Shown: positions 1 through 5,363, numbered from the stretch's first letter. The stretch: 5,363 nt of DNA from an uncultured Senegalimassilia sp. (GCA_934661765.1 CAKUJT010000154.1:1-5363), one strand, 5' to 3'. Notes: generated by a model not told the origin, from the sequence alone. Numbers and translations: made by a program.

Positions 1-266
1 GGTCCGGTGCTGTCTGCACATCAGACGACTACTACAAGGGTCGTGACTATATGCTTCATATCGTTGACCGCGTTGGTGGTGGGGATTCCTTTGCCTCCGG
101 CTTCCTTCATGGTATCCTCGCCGATATGGGAAGCAGAAAGGCACTTGAGTTCGGGCTTGCCGCTGCTGCGATCAAACACACAATTCCAGGTGATTTAAAC
201 TATATCACTGAATCCGAAGTCCTTTCCATGATCGAAAGCGATGGTGCAGGACGTGTACAGCGTTGA
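1..266 (+). CDS. kdgK: PfkB-family sugar kinase, C-terminal part (probable 2-dehydro-3-deoxygluconokinase)
   Basis: This is the last 87 residues of a carbohydrate kinase; the reading frame is open from position 3 and the start lies outside the window. The fragment carries the second PfkB signature, DRVGGGDSFASGF, at fragment residues 22-34. In this family the Asp of the G-x-G-D motif (here D28) is the catalytic base that activates the sugar hydroxyl for phosphorylation by ATP. The following LAAAAIKHTIPGDLNYIT segment is typical of 2-keto-3-deoxygluconate kinases, where KHT-x-PGD-x-N is a recurrent C-terminal pattern. That points to KDG + ATP giving KDPG, a cytoplasmic step of uronate and pectin breakdown. 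Other PfkB sugar kinases (fructokinase, ribokinase-like) are possible because the substrate-binding N-terminal part is not seen. The gene ends at a TGA and is followed by an intrinsic terminator, so it is the last gene of its operon. Confidence 0.8.
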   Translation, partial: SGAVCTSDDYYKGRDYMLHIVDRVGGGDSFASGFLHGILADMGSRKALEFGLAAAAIKHTIPGDLNYITESEVLSMIESDGAGRVQR

Positions 267-311
267 TCCTGTCATTTTCATTCATTCTCTGATAATACAC
301 ACATTTCGAGT

Positions 312-341
312 AAAGAGGCCGTACTTGACGGCCTCTTTTTC
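312..341 (+). terminator. Intrinsic terminator after the sugar kinase gene
   Basis: A perfect 11-bp stem, AAAGAGGCCGT (312-322) pairing with ACGGCCTCTTT (328-338), closes a 5-nt loop. It runs directly into a T-tract (336-340). It lies 45 nt after the kinase stop codon and separates that operon from the phosphoesterase unit. The stem also has an A-run on its 5' side, but no opposing gene ends here. Confidence 0.93.
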
Positions 342-384
342 GTTAAGGCTTTGTAAAATGTCAGTCAAACCTCAGTAAATGCTA

Positions 385-413
385 TTGTTGTCTGTAAATT
401 ACAGTGCTATACT
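385..413 (+). promoter_or_regulatory. Promoter of the phosphoesterase-yibE/F unit, sigma-A type with extended -10
   Basis: TTGTTG at 385-390 can serve as -35 and TATACT at 408-413 as -10, with a spacer of exactly 17 nt. TG-C immediately before the -10 (405-407) makes it an extended -10. Transcription would start near 420, leaving a 5' leader of about 90 nt before the chosen ATG at 511. The upstream in-frame ATG at 379 would lie before this start point, which argues against using it. Assigned by inspection only. Confidence 0.6.
392..404. promoter_or_regulatory. Candidate operator: perfect 13-bp palindrome in the promoter spacer
   Basis: CTGTAAATTACAG is two perfect 6-bp arms around a central A. 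It sits wholly between the proposed -35 and -10 boxes, where a bound dimeric repressor would block RNA polymerase. The TGTAA-n-TTACA core resembles sites of several helix-turn-helix families, but I cannot assign it to one, and no regulator gene is present in the window. A palindrome this AT-rich could also arise by chance. Confidence 0.4.
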
Positions 414-423
414 TCACAGCGTC

Positions 424-463
424 AACGGAAAATACATTTGGGGCCCTGAACTGTTCTTCCGTT
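424..463 (+). other. Possible stem-loop in the 5' leader of the phosphoesterase mRNA
   Basis: AACGGAA (424-430) can pair with TTCCGTT (457-463) around a 26-nt loop that itself contains the palindrome GGGCCC (441-446). The structure would lie in the leader, about 30 nt upstream of the Shine-Dalgarno sequence. It has no T-run, so it is not a terminator, and it matches no riboswitch class that I recognise. Confidence 0.25.
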
Positions 464-490
464 TCATAAAATTTCTATTTTCCTTAATTC

Positions 491-498
491 GAGAGGAG
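491..498 (+). promoter_or_regulatory. Shine-Dalgarno that fixes the phosphoesterase start
   Basis: GAGAGGAG ends 12 nt before the ATG at 511. The spacing is slightly long but usable, and it is the only purine-rich site near an in-frame ATG. The ATG at 379 has no such site and would put 44 non-conserved residues ahead of a textbook signal peptide. Confidence 0.75.
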
Positions 499-510
499 TT
501 TTTGATCATT

Positions 511-2130
511 ATGAAAAGAAAAATTATTGTCGGTTTTTTAGCTCTTTGTTCCATTACAGCTGCATGTCCTTCTGTATACGCTTCTACTGAACACTATACT
601 GACAGCAGTGTTACAGGTGCTGAGTCAGGATGGTCCGACTGGACTGCAAACTGGGAGACAACAGCAACTGATTTTACAAAGGTTTCTCTTACTCCAGGTG
701 CAGATGATACACAGCTCAACTTTGCATGGTATAGCGAAAAAGGAGACGGCGAAGCTACTCCTGTTGTACATTTCGGAACCGACAAGGAGAAGCTCGAAGC
801 ATTTGAGGGCACTTCCGGTGATGTAGATCAGTCCCTCACCGGTGACAAAGCTTACGAATACAACCATGTAACTGTAACTGGCCTTGAGCCTGAAACAACC
901 TACTATTACACAGTAGAGAAAAACGGCCAGCAGACAGATGTGTGTGAATATAAAACACAGAATACAGACACTATAAAAATGCTCTATGTAGGCGATCCTC
1001 AGATCGGTGCTTCCAAGGGACAGACCCAGGATGGTGCTGAGCTGACAAATGAATCCGGCGCTGCCAACACAGCTGCTGAAAACGATGGCTTCTCATGGAA
1101 CCGTACACTGAATACCGCACTTTCTGAAAATCCGGATATTAATTTTGTGATCTCTGCCGGTGACCAGGTAAACAAAACAGGCGAAGCAAAGGAAGAAGAA
1201 TATGCTTCTTATCTGAGTGCAGATGCCCTGAAATCTCTTCCTGTAGCAACAACCATCGGTAATCATGATTCTCTGAATGCGGATTATTCCTATCATTTCA
1301 ACAACCCGAACAACACAGAGAACGGTAAAACTGCTGCCGGCGGTGACTACTATTACAGCTACGGCGAAGGCCTCTTCATCGTTCTGAACACAAACAACTA
1401 CAACGTAGCAGAACATCAGAATACAATCGAAGAAGCTGTTAAAGCTTACCCGGATGCCAAATGGCGTATCGTAACGATCCATCAGGATATCTACGGATCC
1501 GGACTTGATCATTCTGACACAGATGGAATGATCCTTCGTACCCAGCTTACTCCTGTATTCGATGCAAATGACATCGACGTCGTTCTTCAGGGACATGACC
1601 ATACCTACAGCCGTTCCAAAATGCTCTACGGTGATGGTCAGACACATGAAAAATATGAATTCAGTTTAAATGCTGACGGTACAGACTATGACTGGGATCA
1701 TGCAACAAATGTAGACACCGGTGATCAGATTACGCTTGCTCCGGAAGAAGGCGATACAGATGCACAGGCTGCTCTGGATGCTTTCCACGAAGACAACAAC
1801 TGCTATACTATCGAGGATGTGGACGGAAATACAGTTACTGATCCCCAGGGAATCCTTTATATGACAGCCAACTCTGCTTCCGGTTCCAAATATTATGAAC
1901 TGCTTTCTACCCAGCAGGATTACGTTGCAGCCCGCAGCCAGAACTGGCTTCCAAGCTATTCTGTGATCACCCTGACTGCCGATACCTTTGCCATCGACAC
2001 TTATCAGATCACGGATGATGGTAAAGCAGAAGCTATCGACGATACATTTACGATCAAAAAATCCGGCACAGCTGCATCTGCTGACACCACAGATGCTTCT
2101 GCAGCCGAAACGGATGCTTCTGCAAATTAA
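511..2130 (+). CDS. Secreted purple-acid-phosphatase-like metallophosphoesterase with N-terminal FN3-like domain
   Basis: This 539-residue exported hydrolase probably cleaves phosphate esters with a two-metal centre; the substrate is unknown. Start at 511 is chosen over the in-frame ATG at 379 because of the ribosome binding site and the signal peptide (MKRK, hydrophobic core, likely signal peptidase I cut after VYA at residue 24). Cys19 in TAAC makes a lipoprotein a weaker alternative. Residues about 55-150 form the FN3-like domain found before purple acid phosphatase catalytic domains. The metallophosphoesterase motifs follow in order: GDPQ (D162, Q164), GD (D218), GNHD (N251, H252, D253), H324 in TIHQD, and GHDH (H362, H364). 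Motif I has Gln where the classical D-x-H has His. A conserved-looking ILYMTANSASGSKYYEL segment starts near residue 448. The tail is Ala/Asp/Thr/Ser-rich, with no LPxTG or other wall anchor visible. The neighbour 15 nt downstream is a YibE/F gene, probably in the same operon. Confidence 0.9.
   Translation: MKRKIIVGFLALCSITAACPSVYASTEHYTDSSVTGAESGWSDWTANWETTATDFTKVSLTPGADDTQLNFAWYSEKGDGEATPVVHFGTDKEKLEAFEGTSGDVDQSLTGDKAYEYNHVTVTGLEPETTYYYTVEKNGQQTDVCEYKTQNTDTIKMLYVGDPQIGASKGQTQDGAELTNESGAANTAAENDGFSWNRTLNTALSENPDINFVISAGDQVNKTGEAKEEEYASYLSADALKSLPVATTIGNHDSLNADYSYHFNNPNNTENGKTAAGGDYYYSYGEGLFIVLNTNNYNVAEHQNTIEEAVKAYPDAKWRIVTIHQDIYGSGLDHSDTDGMILRTQLTPVFDANDIDVVLQGHDHTYSRSKMLYGDGQTHEKYEFSLNADGTDYDWDHATNVDTGDQITLAPEEGDTDAQAALDAFHEDNNCYTIEDVDGNTVTDPQGILYMTANSASGSKYYELLSTQQDYVAARSQNWLPSYSVITLTADTFAIDTYQITDDGKAEAIDDTFTIKKSGTAASADTTDASAAETDASAN
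2089..2124 (+). repeat. Short in-frame duplication encoding TDASA twice
   Basis: A 15-bp unit, ACAGATGCTTCTGCA (2089-2103), recurs at 2110-2124 with one mismatch and a period of 21 bp. It encodes TDASA twice (residues 527-531 and 534-538) at the very end of the phosphoesterase. It forms part of a flexible, low-complexity tail. Confidence 0.7.
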
Positions 2131-2145
2131 GGATTCTGAAATCCT

Positions 2146-3294
2146 ATGACACATACCAGATTTACCGGGCTGCTTTCCAGAAAAAAAGCAGTCCGGTATC
2201 TTATTTATCTTTTATTTGTCTGTGTGTTCGCTGTTTTTGTCTTTAAACTCAATCAGACGGAAAAAACAGAACTGGTCGTCCGGACAGGTCAGACATTCGA
2301 AAAAGCCAGGGTCACAGAAATCCTCCAGGATAATCTTGATTCCAATGGCACTCGTGTCGGTGAGCAGAAAGTACGTGTAAAAATGCTCACAGGTGCGCGT
2401 AAAGGAAAAGAGCTTGATGTTACCAGCAGCTCCGGCTATCTTTTCGGAGCCGCCTGCAAACCGGGAATGAAGGTCATTATCATGCAGAGTATTGCCGGTG
2501 AAACAACAATTGCCAGTGTCTATTCCCAGGACCGTGAATGGGTTATTTATATTTTCGCTCTGCTTTATCTCCTTGCCCTGTCTGTTATTGGCGGAAAACA
2601 GGGGATCAAAGGATGCCTGGGCCTGATCTTTACTTTTTTCTGCGTAATATTTGTGTATCTTCCGCTTGTGTATTTGCGTTTTTCACCTTTCTGGTCCGCC
2701 GTGTTTATCTGTTTTATCACTACGCTAGTCACAATGTATCTGATCGGCGGAGCTACAAAAAAAACCTGCGCAGCTACACTCGGTACGCTGGCAGGTGTGG
2801 TTCTTGCCGGGATCTCAGCATGGTGCTTCAGTAAGGCATCCGGAATCTCGGGTTATAATGTTTCCGATATCGAAACTCTTATGACTCTCTGGAATACCAA
2901 CCGTATCCAGGTTGGCGGGCTGCTTTTTTCCGGACTGCTGATCTCATGCCTTGGTGCAGTCATGGATGTTGCCATGTCGATCAGCAGTGCCATTGACGAA
3001 ATATATAAGCAGAATACTTCTCTGACGCGAAAAGAACTGTTCAAGGCAGGTATGCGTGTCGGAAGAGATATGATGGGTACAGACAGCAATACATTGATCC
3101 TCGCATTTGCGGGAAGCAGCGTAAGTACACTGCTTCTGAATTATGCCTATGATCTTCCCTATCAGCAGATCATTAACTCCAACAACATCGGAATTGCGAT
3201 CATGCAGGGACTTGCCGGAAGCTTTGGTATTGTACTTTCTGTTCCGCTCACAGTCCTGATCTGTACAGTTCTGTTTCACAAAAAGGTTAACTAA
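2146..3294 (+). CDS. YibE/F family multi-spanning membrane protein
   Basis: This 382-residue integral membrane protein belongs to the YibE/F family, whose function is not established. Visible layout: one N-terminal membrane segment (about 16-34), a soluble mostly beta-like extracytoplasmic domain (about 35-130, including FEKARVTEIL and VRVKMLTGARKGKELDV), then about seven further membrane segments (roughly 132-149, 157-177, 180-200, 206-227, 256-276, 314-332 and 350-377). Family-typical stretches are LGAVMDVAMSISSAIDEI near 269-286 and GRDMMGTDSNTLILAFAGSS near 306-325; conserved acidic and polar residues in membrane regions suggest transport, but this is inference. The length fits the full-length clostridial form. 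The start lies 15 nt after the phosphoesterase stop, and an AAGGA overlapping that stop (2129-2133) may serve as ribosome binding site, so the two genes are probably translated from one mRNA. No second yibE/F-like gene follows. The stop overlaps that of the convergent MATE remnant. Confidence 0.88.
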   Translation: MTHTRFTGLLSRKKAVRYLIYLLFVCVFAVFVFKLNQTEKTELVVRTGQTFEKARVTEILQDNLDSNGTRVGEQKVRVKMLTGARKGKELDVTSSSGYLFGAACKPGMKVIIMQSIAGETTIASVYSQDREWVIYIFALLYLLALSVIGGKQGIKGCLGLIFTFFCVIFVYLPLVYLRFSPFWSAVFICFITTLVTMYLIGGATKKTCAATLGTLAGVVLAGISAWCFSKASGISGYNVSDIETLMTLWNTNRIQVGGLLFSGLLISCLGAVMDVAMSISSAIDEIYKQNTSLTRKELFKAGMRVGRDMMGTDSNTLILAFAGSSVSTLLLNYAYDLPYQQIINSNNIGIAIMQGLAGSFGIVLSVPLTVLICTVLFHKKVN

Positions 3295-3845
3295 AACGCA
3301 GAGCTGGAATTTTCCTGCCGGAAGCTTTTTCCGTATGTTCGATACAGATAAAACGCTATAAAAATAGTCACGGCTTCTGCCAGCGGCATCGTCATCCAGA
3401 CGCCGGCAATCCCTATAAGCTTCGGCAGGATCAGTATGAACACGGCCACCAGGATCAAAGAACGCATTGATGAGATCAGTGCCGAGATAAAACCATTTCC
3501 CAGGGCAGTAAAATATCCGGAAAGAAATACCAGCCACAAAAATATAGTCGAAAACAATATTAAAAGCCAGGCCGGTCAGAGACATGATCATTCCGATGTA
3601 CGATCTCCCATCCTCTCTCCTATGATGGCACCTGATCCCGTTGCAAGCATAACCGAGGTTCCAAAAATAACACAGGTGATCGGAATAACAATATTGATTC
3701 CTGCAAGTGCGTCAGAGCCCGCATAACGGGATACAAAAAATCCATCTATCGTTGTGTAAAATGATAAAAAGATCATGGTCAGCACTGATGGGACCAGATA
3801 TTTTAAAAATTGAGGATAAGACATTTTTGCCTCAAAGTATTTCAT
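3291..3845 (-). pseudogene. MATE family efflux transporter (MepA-like), collapsed by two internal deletions
   Basis: Three separate pieces of one MATE transporter survive in order. Piece 1 (3845 to about 3600) is a normal N-terminus of about 80 residues, starting MKYFEAKMSYPQFLKYLVPS and running to ATGSGAIIGERMGDR. Piece 2 (about 3600-3540) is in another frame and reads YIGMIMSLTGLAFNIVFDYIF, which resembles the middle of the first half of the family fold. Piece 3 (about 3540-3291) returns to the first frame and gives the C-terminal end, SGYFTALGNGFISAL to ENSSSAF. Together they account for about 190 of the usual 440-460 residues, so around 80 and then close to 190 residues appear to be missing at the joins. 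The start retains a good AGGAGG (3855-3860) 9 nt upstream, and the gene begins 29 nt after the intact MATE gene on the same strand. Two stop codons in the middle of frame 1 make a functional transporter implausible, though a small N-terminal peptide of 85 residues could still be made. Confidence 0.82.
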
Positions 3846-3854
3846 TTCTATAAG

Positions 3855-3860
3855 CCTCCT
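3855..3860 (-). promoter_or_regulatory. Ribosome binding site of the MATE pseudogene
   Basis: AGGAGG on the minus strand lies 9 nt before the ATG at 3845. It is well preserved even though the gene is broken, which suggests the decay is recent. Confidence 0.7.
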
Positions 3861-3874
3861 GCTTAGTTACATGA

Positions 3875-5230
3875 TCAGTCAAAATCTCTGGTAATGTTCG
3901 TAAGCCATTTATTTCTGAAATAGTGAATGAATACCACAGGCATTTTTTCGAACTCATCCAGGGTCATTATAAAATATACCCAGACAGGCGGCAGTTTTAA
4001 AACATATGCTGCAAGGAAGGTGAGCGGAACTGCAACAAGCCACATAAATATGGAATCTACGATCATTCCAAACCTGGAATCGCCACCGCCTCTGAAGCAG
4101 CCGCATATAAGACAGGTATTGATGCCCTCTCCTACAAGACGCCAGGTTGTCATGATTATAAAAATACCAAGATAATAAATGGCCGTCTCTGTCAGTTTAT
4201 CCCGATAGAAATCCAGTATCATAGGGCGGACTGCCAGAATAATGGCGCATCCGATGAGGCTTACGATAATTGTTATCCTCAGCATACGTTTCCCATATTC
4301 TCTTGCTGTATCCTTGTGGTCCTTGCCAAGCTCCTGGCTGATAATGATGGTAGTAGCGTTGGCAAAGCCGCGACAGGCGATGGCACCAATATTTACTACC
4401 ATAACAGCAACGGCATTTGCAGCAACCATATCATCACCAATATGTCCAAGGATCGCTGCGAATGCTGAACTTGCAAAGCTCCAGACAACATCATTTATTA
4501 CGGCCGGAGAGGCGATTTTCATAAAGTCCCTGAACAGAATACCTGATCTCGCAAAAAAATATTTCACCCGAAATCTGACATCTGAGCTGTTTAATGAATA
4601 AATGAGACAGATCAACACCTCTGCGATCCTGGCAATAACAGTACCAAGAGCAACACCGGTAACGCCAAGCTTTGGAAGTCCAAACAGGCCAAAGATAAAG
4701 GTTGCATTACAAAGCACATTGACACAAAGAGACACTATGTACGTAACAGAAGGCAGCATTATCTTTCCGACACTTCGAAGAGCACTCATGAAAACCTGAG
4801 AGAAGCCCATGAACATAAAGGAAAATGAGATCACCTTCAAATACTCGCTGCCGGCAGCAATCGTATCCGGACTGTTTGTGAAAATCTTCATGATCGTAGT
4901 CGGCATGGAAAAGGAAATAACGAAAAATACAAGAGAAACGACCAGTGAGATCCGCTCCGCCAGGCCGAGGATCTTCTCTACTGTCTTTTTATCACCCTTT
5001 CCCCAGTACTGGGCACATAAAACCGAAGTACCTGTAGCCATACCGTAATATAAACAGAAAAGAATAAATGTATACTGGTTGGCAAGAGACGACGCCGACA
5101 TGGCAGTCTGGCTTACATATCCCAGCATTACAGTATCTGCAACATTTACCAGTGTTCCGATCAGATTTTGGATCATGATCGGAAATGCTAATTTTGATGC
5201 ATATTTCAAAAAATCTTTTTTATTTAGCAT
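3875..5230 (-). CDS. MATE family multidrug/sodium (or proton) antiporter, intact
   Basis: This 451-residue polytopic transporter of the MATE (MOP superfamily) type would export cationic drugs or metabolites in exchange for Na+ or H+ across the cytoplasmic membrane. Two related halves are visible. The first has FPIMIQNLIGTLVNVADTVMLG (16-37), CAQYWGKGD (72-80) and FMSALRSVGK (147-156). The second has SPAVINDVVWSFAS (241-254), SQELGKDHKDTAREYGKR (298-315) and GCFRGGGDSRFGMIVD (377-392). About twelve hydrophobic segments fit the family fold, and the length is normal. It ends with a basic cytoplasmic tail. The start is supported by AAGGAGG 9 nt upstream. The gene is followed at 29 nt by a broken MATE gene whose N-terminus differs clearly, so the pair is not a recent tandem copy. 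Immediately upstream lies the end of a TnpB-type element, and no native promoter is visible. The substrate cannot be deduced. Confidence 0.93.
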   Translation of the reverse strand: MLNKKDFLKYASKLAFPIMIQNLIGTLVNVADTVMLGYVSQTAMSASSLANQYTFILFCLYYGMATGTSVLCAQYWGKGDKKTVEKILGLAERISLVVSLVFFVISFSMPTTIMKIFTNSPDTIAAGSEYLKVISFSFMFMGFSQVFMSALRSVGKIMLPSVTYIVSLCVNVLCNATFIFGLFGLPKLGVTGVALGTVIARIAEVLICLIYSLNSSDVRFRVKYFFARSGILFRDFMKIASPAVINDVVWSFASSAFAAILGHIGDDMVAANAVAVMVVNIGAIACRGFANATTIIISQELGKDHKDTAREYGKRMLRITIIVSLIGCAIILAVRPMILDFYRDKLTETAIYYLGIFIIMTTWRLVGEGINTCLICGCFRGGGDSRFGMIVDSIFMWLVAVPLTFLAAYVLKLPPVWVYFIMTLDEFEKMPVVFIHYFRNKWLTNITRDFD

Positions 5231-5239
5231 CGGTCAGAT

Positions 5240-5246
5240 CCTCCTT
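5240..5246 (-). promoter_or_regulatory. Shine-Dalgarno of the intact MATE gene, at the mobile element junction
   Basis: AAGGAGG on the minus strand stands 9 nt before the ATG at 5230. If the element ends in TCAA (5248-5245), its last two bases supply the leading AA of this site and GGAGG is host sequence. The core site would therefore have existed before the insertion. Confidence 0.75.
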
Positions 5247-5251
5247 GACAC

Positions 5252-5274
5252 TCCCCACAGCTAAAGCAGGGGGA
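5252..5274 (-). other. Right-end hairpin of the TnpB element
   Basis: On the + strand TCCCC (5252-5256) pairs with GGGGA (5270-5274). The stem continues with C5258-G5269, G5260-C5267 and C5261-G5266 around a TAAA loop, with one bulged A (5257) and one A-A mismatch. In IS200/IS605 elements such subterminal hairpins are recognised by the TnpA transposase and, in RNA form, are part of the TnpB guide RNA. No T-run follows on the minus strand, so it does not look like a terminator of tnpB. Confidence 0.65.
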
Positions 5275-5289
5275 TTCTTGCTTCTTCCA

Positions 5290-5363
5290 CTACTGCATTG
5301 GCAAACACCTTACGGTACTGCAATGTCTTACACAGTGTCCACAAGCTATATTTATACTGTTCC
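5290..5363 (-). CDS. tnpB: TnpB-like RNA-guided endonuclease/transposon protein, extreme C-terminus (partial)
   Basis: Reading the minus strand from 5361 gives 23 residues, NSINI-ACGHCVRH-CSTVRCLPMQ, then TAG. The pattern ...ACG-x-x-VR... shortly before the stop is a frequent ending of IS605 OrfB/TnpB proteins, which is why this frame is preferred. The RuvC-like catalytic residues and the zinc finger would lie upstream and are not seen, so activity cannot be judged. Past the TAG the same frame continues WKKQESPCF, which also resembles the tail of many TnpB proteins, so the TAG may be a slightly early stop. A second frame is open from the edge to a TAG at 5261 (33 residues ending VVEEARIPLL); it could be the real tail if a frameshift is present. 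The call rests on a short segment. Confidence 0.5.
   Translation of the reverse strand, partial: NSINIACGHCVRHCSTVRCLPMQ

Larger units (their letters stand above)
5245..5363 (-). mobile_element. IS200/IS605-family (TnpB-type) element, right end only
   Basis: The minus strand holds the tail of a TnpB-like reading frame, then a GC-rich imperfect hairpin, then TCAA. This order and the wording around the hairpin (AAGCAAGAATCCCC ... TTTAGC ... GGGGAGTGTCAA) match right ends of IS605/IS1341-type elements as I remember them. TCAA is the right-end cleavage tetranucleotide known for IS608 and is proposed here as the element boundary. The left end, most of tnpB and any tnpA lie beyond the window, so it cannot be said whether the element is autonomous. 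No target duplication is expected, since this family inserts as single-stranded DNA without one. Confidence 0.65.
5245..5363 (-). ncRNA. Putative omega RNA (TnpB guide RNA) scaffold, 3' part
   Basis: In characterised TnpB systems the guide RNA scaffold comes from the 3' end of tnpB plus the right end, and the guide is the sequence just past the element. The interval shown is the scaffold portion that falls in the window. The guide would then begin at 5244 and read GGAGGATCTGACCG into the MATE start codon. This is inferred from position and family knowledge; the 5' limit is unknown. Confidence 0.4.

Noticed and set aside
379..510. Upstream in-frame extension of the phosphoesterase starting with ATG at 379
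   Set aside because: It would place 44 residues before a clear signal peptide, lacks a Shine-Dalgarno, and begins upstream of the likely transcription start near 420.
2131..2144. GGATT-CTGA-AATCC hairpin between the phosphoesterase and YibE/F genes as a terminator or attenuator
   Set aside because: The stem is only 5 bp, there is no T-run, and the 15-nt gap is better explained as ordinary operon spacing.
1093..2154. Two long minus-strand open frames (184 and 162 codons) opposite the phosphoesterase gene
   Set aside because: They mirror the codon pattern of the sense gene, are Cys/Ile/Val-rich with no recognisable domain, and have no ribosome binding sites. They are shadows of the coding strand.
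3319..3333. Small hairpin CGGAA-GCTTT-TTCCG as a terminator of the YibE/F transcript
   Set aside because: The 5-bp stem is weak, no T-run follows, and it lies inside the coding remnant of the MATE gene.
2944..3591. 215-codon minus-strand open frame crossing from the MATE remnant into the YibE/F gene
   Set aside because: Only its first 20 or so residues are MATE-like (the middle piece of the pseudogene). The rest is out of frame with the MATE C-terminus and then antisense to YibE/F.
3291..5230. The two MATE genes as a heterodimeric or recently duplicated transporter pair
   Set aside because: Their N-termini differ clearly, MATE proteins act as single chains, and the second gene is broken.
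3436..5264. Several plus-strand open frames of 61-119 codons opposite the two MATE genes
   Set aside because: All lie antisense to strongly supported MATE coding sequence and show no family features or start signals.

Overview
The window looks like a piece of a low-to-medium GC Firmicutes chromosome, most likely a gut clostridium of the Lachnospiraceae type. The grounds are strong AGGAGG-type ribosome binding sites, a Gram-positive style signal peptide, a YibE/F membrane protein, MATE transporters of clostridial type and a stem-loop plus T-run terminator. The genus is an inference and cannot be fixed from this sequence alone.

Layout. Positions 1-266 (+) hold the C-terminal end of a PfkB-family sugar kinase, probably 2-dehydro-3-deoxygluconokinase (KdgK), closed by a clean intrinsic terminator at 312-341. 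A new transcription unit then starts at an extended -10 promoter (385-413) with a perfect 13-bp palindrome in its spacer. It reads a secreted, purple-acid-phosphatase-like metallophosphoesterase (511-2130) and, 15 nt later, a multi-spanning YibE/F family membrane protein (2146-3294). The two are very probably co-transcribed.

The right half is on the minus strand and converges on the YibE/F gene, with the stop codons overlapping. Reading right to left it begins at the window edge with the tail of a TnpB-like IS200/IS605-family protein, followed by that element's right-end hairpin and a TCAA end motif. Fourteen bases beyond the predicted element end starts an intact 451-residue MATE transporter (5230-3875). 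Behind it, 29 nt away and with its own good Shine-Dalgarno, lies a second MATE gene of a different (MepA-like) subtype. That gene is broken: its N-terminal end, a short middle segment and its C-terminal end survive in about 555 bp, with two internal stretches missing (3845-3291).

How the parts relate. The first half is carbohydrate and phosphate-ester metabolism plus an undefined membrane protein. The second half is an efflux locus in which a TnpB element has come to rest directly against the ribosome binding site of the live transporter gene. If the element end is placed correctly, the natural guide of its omega RNA would be the Shine-Dalgarno and start region of the MATE gene, and read-through from the element could supply its transcription. 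This junction and the collapsed second MATE gene are the most notable points. No clearly new system was found.
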